From Promethearchaeia archaeon (lineage in GTDB: Archaea > Asgardarchaeota > Lokiarchaeia > Sigyniarchaeales > SOKP01): a stretch of 5,896 nt of DNA. The notes beneath the pieces are model-generated. The model did not search any database. It was not told the DNA's origin and saw only the letters and a program-made list of their open reading frames with translations. Shown here in pieces: positions 1-5,306 of this stretch (within the stretch, counting starts at the first letter, position 1; every line of letters starts with the position of its first letter). The stretch is from assembly GCA_029856295.1 (NCBI GenBank), contig JAHQWS010000158.1, positions 1 to 5,896 on the forward strand, in the 5' to 3' direction. The translations under genes and the position numbers were made by a program.

Positions 1-587
1 TCTATATTCCATTCTTCTTCTTTTTCGTCATAATTGGCGATTGCGCCATAAATATTGTACACAAAGTCTTTTGTGTAAATTTCATCATTAAGATCTTTTC
101 TAACACTTTCTAATTTTCTTTCTATGGGATCTCCGTATCCTGGTCCTCCTGATAGAGCATAATGAACCATATCATAGTCGTTTAAGGCTATCGGGAAAGT
201 TGAACAATTAGGTTTTCTGGTAATATTTCCTTGTAATAATCGTTCAAATTCACCATTACTAGGGTCAGGGTCGCCTAAAGGATATTCTTTCTGGGTTTTG
301 AAGATTTCTTCTAAGTTAGTATCTGTGGCATATAATCGATATCCTGTTGGCTGTGGATAGCCTCCGTGCATCCCTCCTGTTCCATGAAAGCATAAGCCAT
401 CCCGAGCTCCAAAGAATTCCACTCCTCTCGAAAAAGCAATTATTGCTATACCCGCGTAATTCGACCCTCCGCGGTATTTCCCATGTCCTGCATTATTAGG
501 TTTAACTTTTCTAGCTAAATAGGGTATACCTCCTTGAAATAGTTCCCATGTCTCTACGTCTCCTAAATCCGATTCCGGATTCCACAT
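1..587 (-). CDS. acxB: Acetone carboxylase alpha subunit (HyuB-like), C-terminal part, frame-displaced and cut by the window edge
   Basis: This is an open frame of 195 codons plus 2 nt from ATG at 587 to position 1, with no stop seen. It reads MWNPESDLGDVETWEL, then GKYRGG (residues 36-41), GMHGGYPQPTGYR (72-84) and GGPGYGDP (147-154). These are landmarks of the C-terminal half of acetone carboxylase alpha and related HyuB proteins. As remembered, the Xanthobacter alpha subunit has a WNPEGDMGD stretch, KYRGG and GGPGFGDP in the same order. The frame is open upstream to a TAA at 614-612, so coding similarity (LDWGYA) begins before this ATG. The piece is therefore the continuation of the 602-1987 frame, displaced by -1. 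It could be translated by reinitiation: ATG lies 14 nt after the upstream TAG, behind a weak G-rich GGGGG at 594-598. Roughly 110 residues of the family's usual 770 or so lie outside the window. The family assignment is firm; whether this is a separate protein is not. Confidence 0.85.
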   Translation of the reverse strand, partial: MWNPESDLGDVETWELFQGGIPYLARKVKPNNAGHGKYRGGSNYAGIAIIAFSRGVEFFGARDGLCFHGTGGMHGGYPQPTGYRLYATDTNLEEIFKTQKEYPLGDPDPSNGEFERLLQGNITRKPNCSTFPIALNDYDMVHYALSGGPGYGDPIERKLESVRKDLNDEIYTKDFVYNIYGAIANYDEKEEEWNI

Positions 588-614
588 AGCATACCCCCAA
601 TCTAACCATCTTTA
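585..614 (-). other. Frameshift junction splitting the alpha subunit
   Basis: On the minus strand the upstream frame reads A-V-K-D-G then TAG (604-602). The -1 frame from 605 reads L-D-W-G-Y-A-M-W-N-P. Joined, this gives AVKDG-LDWGYAMWNPESD. The Xanthobacter alpha subunit, as I recall it, reads AVQDG-LSHAAAIWNPEGD, the same length with no gap. Restoring one T (GGTT to GGTTT at about 604-605) gives a single frame. This is either a real one-base deletion, an assembly or sequencing indel, or a site of recoding or reinitiation. I see no canonical X-XXY-YYZ slippery heptamer here. Confidence 0.8.
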
Positions 615-1987
615 ACTGCACTTGCTCCTAAGCCCTGGCCACTTATCTCAAATGTAGATAGAGACCATCTTTGACCTTCAAGCGGTCCGGAAGAATAGAT
701 TCCCCCTCCCTGAATCGCATCTCCAGTAAAACCGTAACCGGGGACAACTTCTTCTCGATATCCGCGGGAAAATAATCCATAAGAAATGCATTTCATCATT
801 CCAGTGTAGGCAGGAATTAAATTACCCCACGGTGCCTGATAAGAAAGATAGGGATCACCGGGATTAGACCACGTTCCAAGAGGATACTCTTTCTCTACGG
901 CAAAATATGCTCCATCATTAACTTTATCACCATAAATCAAAATTTGGGTTAAAAGAACCCATTGTCCTCCTTCCATTGCACCTTTTGCACAATTCATGCA
1001 GTTTGGTCCGGATCCACTTGCTCCCTCAAAAGTAAGCGAGAATCCGCCATTCTCTTTCACAATGATCTCTATCGGTTGGTTGGAAATTTTATCAATTTTT
1101 GCTGTAGGTTGCCAAGCCTCATTCTTCATAGCTACATCCATAAAAGATGCAGCTCTATATCTTCCTGGAATCAGACGTTCTTTTACTCGTTCAATTAGAA
1201 TTCTTCTTCCTTCTTCTATTGATTCCCTTACAAATCGTTTATAGAAATCAATTCCTTCACGTCGAATAAAGTCGTGAACTGCGTCTCTAATCATCAAATT
1301 TCCTGCTAATCTACATTTTTCATCCAACTCCCAATACATCGGAGTTCTTACAGCTCTTCTTGCATTAATCATGTGATCTTTCCATATTTTGTCATTAGAA
1401 CCGATTTTGCGACAAGTATAATAGATACCATCATCAAATCGCTGGACTGCTGAAATCAAGTCGTGTCCGGGCGTTATACCACCCGTATCTATTTGATGGG
1501 TCACACCTCCTGCCCAGCCTATAAGTTCATCTTCCCAGTATAATGGGATAAGGGTTTGCACATCCGTAGTATGGACATTCCCACATTCAGGATCATTGTT
1601 TAGGAAAATATCACCAGGATTAATTCCTACATCTTCTTCATAGTTTTCCCGTATCATGAATTTTATAGCTTCACTCATGGTATGGATATGAACTAAAATG
1701 CCAGTCGAAACAACTATCGAGTCTCCTTCAGGGGTATATAAGCCAAAACAGAGCTCACCAATTTCTTTGACAATTGGCGAGGCTGCAACATGTAGTGCAG
1801 TCTCTCTCGCTGATACTATAGCGCCTCTTAAACTAGCATAGCAACGTTCATAATTAAATGGATCTTGCTCCTTTAAGCTAAGCTTATCTAATCCATAATA
1901 ATAATTTGTTTCTTCAAAAAGTCTCTCACTTTCTTCCAACATTTCTATTAAATTCTTTCCATTCCATCCTATTGATTTTTTTAACAT
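602..1987 (-). CDS. acxB: Acetone carboxylase alpha subunit (HyuB-like), N-terminal 461 residues
   Basis: Alpha is the metal-site subunit of acetone carboxylase, a cytoplasmic alpha2-beta2-gamma2 enzyme that makes acetoacetate from acetone and bicarbonate with ATP. Visible marks are a conserved N-terminal block (YERCYASLRGAIVSARET, about 46-63, then ASPIVKEIGELCFGLYTPEGD), NNDPECGNVHTTD (130-142) and GGVTHQIDTGG (160-170). H139, D142 and H164 have the spacing of the Mn ligands I recall in the Xanthobacter enzyme. VQRFDDG and TCRKIGSND follow, with QGGG and GLGASAVKDG near the end. The family is about 770 residues long, so this frame stops early at TAG and its continuation lies in another frame (see 585-614). 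The ATG at 1987 is supported by a GGAGGTG Shine-Dalgarno 6 nt upstream. It starts 3 nt after the beta-subunit stop, so the two are co-transcribed. If the stop is real and not bypassed, the product lacks about 40% of the subunit and is probably inactive alone. Hydantoinase B or acetophenone carboxylase are alternatives, but overall similarity favours acetone carboxylase. Confidence 0.9.
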   Translation of the reverse strand: MLKKSIGWNGKNLIEMLEESERLFEETNYYYGLDKLSLKEQDPFNYERCYASLRGAIVSARETALHVAASPIVKEIGELCFGLYTPEGDSIVVSTGILVHIHTMSEAIKFMIRENYEEDVGINPGDIFLNNDPECGNVHTTDVQTLIPLYWEDELIGWAGGVTHQIDTGGITPGHDLISAVQRFDDGIYYTCRKIGSNDKIWKDHMINARRAVRTPMYWELDEKCRLAGNLMIRDAVHDFIRREGIDFYKRFVRESIEEGRRILIERVKERLIPGRYRAASFMDVAMKNEAWQPTAKIDKISNQPIEIIVKENGGFSLTFEGASGSGPNCMNCAKGAMEGGQWVLLTQILIYGDKVNDGAYFAVEKEYPLGTWSNPGDPYLSYQAPWGNLIPAYTGMMKCISYGLFSRGYREEVVPGYGFTGDAIQGGGIYSSGPLEGQRWSLSTFEISGQGLGASAVKDG

Positions 1988-1990
1988 TAA

Positions 1991-4147
1991 TTACACCTCC
2001 ATATGGAAAATTCTATGTTTATCAAGTTTAACACGATATCCTGGTGGAACTACCAGAGTAGTCGCTGGAGCCTCGATAACTGCTGGACCATTTATAATAT
2101 TTCCTGCCTTTAGTAAACTCATTTCCCAGAGTGAGGCATCATGCCAGCTCTTTCTCCAGAAGAGATCTCTGTTCCCTTTAGAAGCTTCGTCATCTGGCTT
2201 TTCATTACTTAGCTCTTCTTCTGGCAATTTAGGTTTTGGAACTGGCACTACACCAGTCCCTATTGCCTTAGTTATGTGATATCCGAGTTCTGGACTTGTT
2301 GTCCCTCTACGGAATATTTGTTCAAAAAGTTCATTATATCTTCTAGTGAGTTCTATCAAATCTTCAGAAACATAATGATCCTTTTCCGTAGAGTATTGAC
2401 TGGTTAATTCTACAACAGGCGACTGTACTTCTAAGTCGTCAAACATCCCGAAATACTGCATTCGGAGTGAAGGTCTGAATTCCATCTCACTAGTATCTCT
2501 TCCCTCCTTCTCAAATTCTTTGGAAATTTCGATTTTTAAATCTGTCCATGTGGAGCTCATCATGGATGCTACAAATCCATCCATTCCTCCATCAGGAGTC
2601 ATAACTAAGTCAACTGATCTTTCATGCCTATATGAATGATCTGCACATGCACAACCGAAAGCAGAAAAAGCTGGTGCCCATTCAGGTATTAAAATATCTT
2701 GGAATTTCAAGTCTTGGGCGTATCCGGCTACATGTAGGGGACCAGCTCCTCCAAAGGAAATTAAAGTATAATTCTCTGGTCTGAATCCAAGACCTTGAAT
2801 CATTCCATTGAGATGGTTTTTCATATTAATCTCTATTAAATCAAGGGCACCTCTGGCAGTGATATAAGGGTCTGCTTTTAAGGGATCTGCTAATTGTTCT
2901 TCGATATATTTAAAAGCTCGATTTTTATTCAATTTAATCTTCCCTCCAAGAAAATAATCCGGATTAAGGTATCCCAGAATTATACTACAATCGGTCATGG
3001 TTACCGTTTCTACTCCAGATTGCTCATTGCATACTCCAATTTTATATCCAGCACTTTCAGGACCAAATTCCAATCTATCAGAAATATCATTATATTTGAC
3101 ATACATCCCCGTACCAGCACCTATAGAATCTAAAGCTATCATTGGTATGTTTAATATAAATTTTCCAAGGGAACTTTCCCATTTTGCTGGAACATATCTT
3201 TCCATTACGAGGCCGACATCGAAACTTGTGCCCCCTACATCCGAAGATACTAAATTTTTAATTCCATATTTTTCGGCTATAAATTTTGTCCCTATCATCC
3301 CACCAATCGGACCCGAAACCATAGTAGGAATAAGAGTTTTGTGGTAAGGAGAGATTGTCCCACCATAAGTAGTTAGAATTCTAAGGGGGGCAGGTACTCC
3401 TTTTTCTTTTAATCGTTCAGCAATTCCGATTAATTGTTTTCTTGAAGGTTCAGCGGCATACTGTTCTATAATAAGAGCATTAAGTCGTGGAGTTTCACCT
3501 CTTACTGGATTATGCTCACTTGATAAAATAATTGGAACGTCTTTATCCATCTCCTTCATTACTTCTTTTGCAATTCTTTCTACCTGCATTTCATGGCTTT
3601 CATTCATATAAGAACAAAGCAGACAGACGCAAATACTTTCTACTCCCTTATTAAGCAGTTCCCGCACAGCTTTTCTTGCATCTTCTTTATAGAGTGGAAT
3701 CAGTTCTTCTCCCCAAAAATTAATTCTTCCTCTAACTCCTTTAATTTGCTTCCTTGGTATAAGTGGTTCAGGATGTTCATGCTCTCTTGCATGTAAACGT
3801 CCTCCATAATCTAGCCAAATCCAGCACTGAAGAGCTCTCCCCAATCTGAGAAGATCTTCAAATCCTGCGTTTACAATGACCCCAATATTGCTGTTTCCTT
3901 CTCGTTCTAAAAGCCGATTTAACATGGCGGTACCAGAATAAACCAATGCTTCTACAGATTCGCCTGATTCGGCTAATGTAATCCCTCTATAATGTAGAGA
4001 ATCTGCTATTGAATTAAGTATTCCTTCAGATTCCCTAGCTGGAGTTGTTTGTGCTTTTCCTACAGTAAAATTGCCCGTCTCGTCTATTATGAAACTATCT
4101 GTCATCGTTCCACCTGTGTCTAATGCAATAGATTTTATTTTAACCAT
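1991..4147 (-). CDS. acxA: Acetone carboxylase beta subunit (HyuA-like, ATP-binding)
   Basis: This is a complete 718-residue protein, matching the roughly 717 residues of the bacterial beta subunit. Beta belongs to the ASKHA ATPase fold and, in known acetone carboxylases, uses ATP to form phosphorylated intermediates (carboxyphosphate and phosphoenol-acetone) that alpha joins into acetoacetate. Nucleotide-binding motifs are seen in order: DTGGTMTD (10-17), VSGPIGG (277-283), DVGGTSFD (303-310), DSIGAGTG (340-347) and SFGGAGPLH (464-472). Family signatures are VGKAQTTP (29-36), YSGTAMLNR (70-78), YAAEPSR (230-236), LGYLNPDYFLGG (391-402), AFSAFGCACAD (493-503), SPELGY, VPVPKPKLP and the end GPAVIEAPATTLVVPPGYR with FHMEV. 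I recall nearly the same blocks from Xanthobacter AcxA, which favours acetone carboxylase over hydantoinase or 5-oxoprolinase; the substrate is still inferred. The ATG is preceded by AGAGGG at a 7-nt distance. It is the first gene of the operon, 3 nt ahead of alpha. Confidence 0.93.
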   Translation of the reverse strand: MVKIKSIALDTGGTMTDSFIIDETGNFTVGKAQTTPARESEGILNSIADSLHYRGITLAESGESVEALVYSGTAMLNRLLEREGNSNIGVIVNAGFEDLLRLGRALQCWIWLDYGGRLHAREHEHPEPLIPRKQIKGVRGRINFWGEELIPLYKEDARKAVRELLNKGVESICVCLLCSYMNESHEMQVERIAKEVMKEMDKDVPIILSSEHNPVRGETPRLNALIIEQYAAEPSRKQLIGIAERLKEKGVPAPLRILTTYGGTISPYHKTLIPTMVSGPIGGMIGTKFIAEKYGIKNLVSSDVGGTSFDVGLVMERYVPAKWESSLGKFILNIPMIALDSIGAGTGMYVKYNDISDRLEFGPESAGYKIGVCNEQSGVETVTMTDCSIILGYLNPDYFLGGKIKLNKNRAFKYIEEQLADPLKADPYITARGALDLIEINMKNHLNGMIQGLGFRPENYTLISFGGAGPLHVAGYAQDLKFQDILIPEWAPAFSAFGCACADHSYRHERSVDLVMTPDGGMDGFVASMMSSTWTDLKIEISKEFEKEGRDTSEMEFRPSLRMQYFGMFDDLEVQSPVVELTSQYSTEKDHYVSEDLIELTRRYNELFEQIFRRGTTSPELGYHITKAIGTGVVPVPKPKLPEEELSNEKPDDEASKGNRDLFWRKSWHDASLWEMSLLKAGNIINGPAVIEAPATTLVVPPGYRVKLDKHRIFHMEV
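1994..2000 (-). promoter_or_regulatory. Shine-Dalgarno of the alpha subunit, inside the end of beta
   Basis: The minus strand reads GGAGGTG, then TAATTA, then ATG (1987). This is a near-perfect anti-16S match at 6 nt spacing. The same bases encode the last residues of beta (GAG GTG TAA), so the ribosome that finishes beta sits on the alpha start. This fixes the alpha start codon and suggests coupled, near-stoichiometric translation. Confidence 0.85.
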
Positions 4148-4154
4148 TATTTTT

Positions 4155-4160
4155 CCCTCT
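4155..4160 (-). promoter_or_regulatory. Shine-Dalgarno of the beta subunit
   Basis: The minus strand reads AGAGGG followed by 7 nt and ATG (4147-4145). It supports this start and means the transcript has a leader of at least about 15-20 nt. Confidence 0.7.
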
Positions 4161-4190
4161 AATTTGTAATTTTAAATTAAATTTCATTTG

Positions 4191-4242
4191 ATTTTAAAAA
4201 TAATTATACTAATTAATCTATTTTTTTTCTATTGTTATAAAT
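4191..4242 (-). promoter_or_regulatory. Candidate archaeal promoter of the carboxylase operon
   Basis: Two TATA-like elements face the operon. TTTTTAAAAT at 4191-4200 would start transcription near 4170, giving a leader of about 22 nt that includes the AGAGGG site. ATTTATAA at 4235-4242 would give a leader of about 65 nt. The surrounding DNA is so AT-rich that chance matches are expected, so neither is firm. I see no operator-like inverted repeat. Confidence 0.35.
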
Positions 4243-4325
4243 CTTTATGCCCATGAAATTTTGACTTTTCAATTGCTCCTCTTTAAACTGATATAAATTC
4301 AAAATAAATAAGCTAAAATAAATAG

Positions 4326-4335
4326 TTTTAAATAA
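4326..4335 (+). promoter_or_regulatory. TATA box of the LRR gene
   Basis: TTTTAAATAA is close to the archaeal TATA consensus TTTAWATA and is centred about 32 nt before the ATG at 4363. Transcription would start near 4355-4358, leaving a leader of about 5-8 nt without room for a Shine-Dalgarno; none is present. The fit to a short-leader archaeal gene is good, but background AT content is high. Confidence 0.55.
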
Positions 4336-4362
4336 CTAAAAATACAATTCAATAGTTATAAA

Positions 4363-5082
4363 ATGGAAATGAATAATATAAAAGACTATGTGGTATATGG
4401 GGGAAGAAAGTTTCCTATAGAAAATGGTACTCTAGATTTATGGCTAAAAAATATTGAAGAAATTACAGAAATAGAAGGGCTTGATAATCTCTCGGATTTA
4501 AAAAGCTTAGAGTTATCCCAGAATGAGATTTTTGATATTAATGGTCTTGATAGCCTTATAGATCTCGAAAACTTAGATCTCTCTCATAATTATATAGTTC
4601 AAATTGAAGGGCTTGATAAGCTTCAAAATCTTAAAAACATAGACTTGCACTCAAATAAAATCCTTAGTATTGAGGGGCTTGAAAGTCTTACAAATTTAGA
4701 ATATCTGAATTTATGTTATAACGAAATAATTGAAATTAAAGGGCTTGAAAATCTTGTTAATTTAAAAATCTTAATTCTTTCCGGTAATCATCTTAAGGAA
4801 ATAAGAGGATTAAAAACTCTAGAGAATTTAAAAGAACTTCATCTTCATGATTGCCCGCTTATTGAAGTCCCGAAGATAAAAGGTCCGGAAAATCTAGAAA
4901 TACTTGGACTTAATAGAACCAATATTTCAAATATAAAATCTCTCGAAAATGCGAGGAATTATAGATTAAAAATAAAAGATACGCCGATTACTAAAGAAAT
5001 TACTGAAACATATGGGGGGATTATTGCTGAAGACGGAACACTTCATAATTTACCTGAAGTTTTGAAAAAATGTGGTATTTAG
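4363..5082 (+). CDS. SDS22-type leucine-rich-repeat protein
   Basis: A complete 239-residue protein. An N-terminal cap (about 1-38, YGGRKFPIENGTLDL then EITEIEGL) is followed by five exact 22-residue repeats, with Gly-Leu pairs at 39/40, 61/62, 83/84, 105/106, 127/128 and 149/150. The pattern is GLxxLxxLxxLxLSxNxIxxI, that of the SDS22-like LRR class, which forms a curved solenoid used for protein binding. Repeats after 150 are degenerate (LHDCPLIEVP, LNRTNISNIKSL). The tail, about 200-239, includes YGGIIAEDGTLHNL, faintly echoing the N-terminal YGG...NGTLDL; I do not recognise it as a domain. There is no signal peptide or membrane segment, so it is probably cytoplasmic. The start is ATG 4363, first after the TATA box; ATG 4369 is an alternative. 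A GTPase gene follows on the same strand, suggesting a partner role by analogy with LRR-Roc proteins. The binding partner and function are unknown. Confidence 0.88.
   Translation: MEMNNIKDYVVYGGRKFPIENGTLDLWLKNIEEITEIEGLDNLSDLKSLELSQNEIFDINGLDSLIDLENLDLSHNYIVQIEGLDKLQNLKNIDLHSNKILSIEGLESLTNLEYLNLCYNEIIEIKGLENLVNLKILILSGNHLKEIRGLKTLENLKELHLHDCPLIEVPKIKGPENLEILGLNRTNISNIKSLENARNYRLKIKDTPITKEITETYGGIIAEDGTLHNLPEVLKKCGI
4477..4806 (+). repeat. Five 66-bp units encoding the LRRs
   Basis: Five contiguous units begin at 4477, 4543, 4609, 4675 and 4741, each opening with GGGCTTGA or GGTCTTGA and a following TCT/CTT-type Leu codon. The period is exactly 66 bp with no indels. Only the opening bases and scattered codons are conserved, so the units are diverged coding repeats rather than a recent tandem expansion. 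Confidence 0.8.
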
Positions 5083-5097
5083 CATGAAGAAATGTTT

Positions 5098-5127
5098 CAA
5101 GACCAAATAAGGTCTTGTCTTTTTCTC
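5098..5127 (+). terminator. Hairpin plus T-rich terminator after the LRR gene
   Basis: CAAGACC (5098-5104), a 6-nt AAATAA loop, and GGTCTTG (5111-5117) form a perfect 7-bp stem. A T-rich tail, TCTTTTTCTC, follows at 5118-5127. It begins 15 nt after the LRR stop codon. Archaeal termination mostly needs the T tract; the stem adds support. It separates the LRR transcript from the GTPase gene. Confidence 0.7.
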
Positions 5128-5274
5128 TGAATTGTTTCAGATCATTTTTATGTTTTTATCCTTAAACTTATTAGTAAATTGTTTTATTAGATGAATAGTA
5201 AAAAGGAGTTAAGCTTCAATCAAAAAATTCTTGAAAATAAAAAAACTTCAAAGTCCCAAATATAGACTAAAATT

Positions 5275-5283
5275 AAAAATATA
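5275..5283 (+). promoter_or_regulatory. TATA box of the GTPase gene
   Basis: AAAAATATA is centred near 5280, about 27 nt before the A of ATG 5307. This is the distance expected between an archaeal TATA box and the transcription start, which would coincide with the start codon and give a leaderless mRNA. No Shine-Dalgarno lies upstream of the ATG, in agreement. Confidence 0.5.
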
Positions 5284-5306
5284 GGGTTAAAGTATAATTT
5301 TCCTTT

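Larger units (their letters stand above)
4148..4362. other. Divergent AT-rich intergenic region
   Basis: These 215 nt separate the minus-strand carboxylase operon from the plus-strand LRR gene and must contain both promoters. The region is strongly AT-rich, with a run of eight T at 4221-4228. Apart from the TATA-like boxes listed separately and the beta-subunit Shine-Dalgarno, I find no coding frame, RNA gene or clear operator in it. Confidence 0.7.
5083..5306. other. Intergenic spacer between the LRR and GTPase genes
   Basis: These 224 nt hold the LRR terminator at the left and the GTPase TATA box at the right. The AT-rich middle (about 5130-5270) shows no gene I can support; a 24-codon frame at 5191-5265 was considered and rejected. 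Confidence 0.65.

Noticed and set aside
565..592. ATG at 592-590 (MLCGIR...) as the start of the downstream alpha piece
   Set aside because: It is in the frame of the upstream piece and meets a TAG after nine codons. The conserved C-terminal protein is in the frame of ATG 587.
598..612. Programmed -1 frameshift site in the alpha gene
   Set aside because: No X-XXY-YYZ heptamer at the stop. Slipping GGT TAG back by one would pair tRNA-Gly with TGG, which is poor. A one-base indel is simpler; only comparison with relatives could revive this.
962..1244. Plus-strand open frames opposite the alpha subunit
   Set aside because: They lie antisense to a well-supported family protein, encode low-complexity unfamiliar peptides, and have no promoter or ribosome site of their own.
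2894..3796. Plus-strand open frames opposite the beta subunit
   Set aside because: Antisense to conserved ATPase motifs, no recognisable domain, no initiation signals. They are reading-frame shadows.
1991..4147. Beta subunit as 5-oxoprolinase or hydantoinase A
   Set aside because: Those families share the ATPase motifs, but the full set of blocks and the 718-residue length fit acetone carboxylase beta better. Oxoprolinase is usually a much longer fused protein.
4477..4806. 66-bp periodic repeats as a CRISPR or non-coding tandem array
   Set aside because: The period is the 22-codon LRR unit in an intact reading frame, and the units are contiguous and diverged, with no constant repeat and spacer structure.
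5191..5265. A 24-codon plus-strand frame starting MNSKKEL between the LRR and GTPase genes
   Set aside because: Lys/Asn-rich as expected from AT-rich spacer DNA, no Shine-Dalgarno, only a weak TATA-like TTAAACTT upstream, and no family resemblance.
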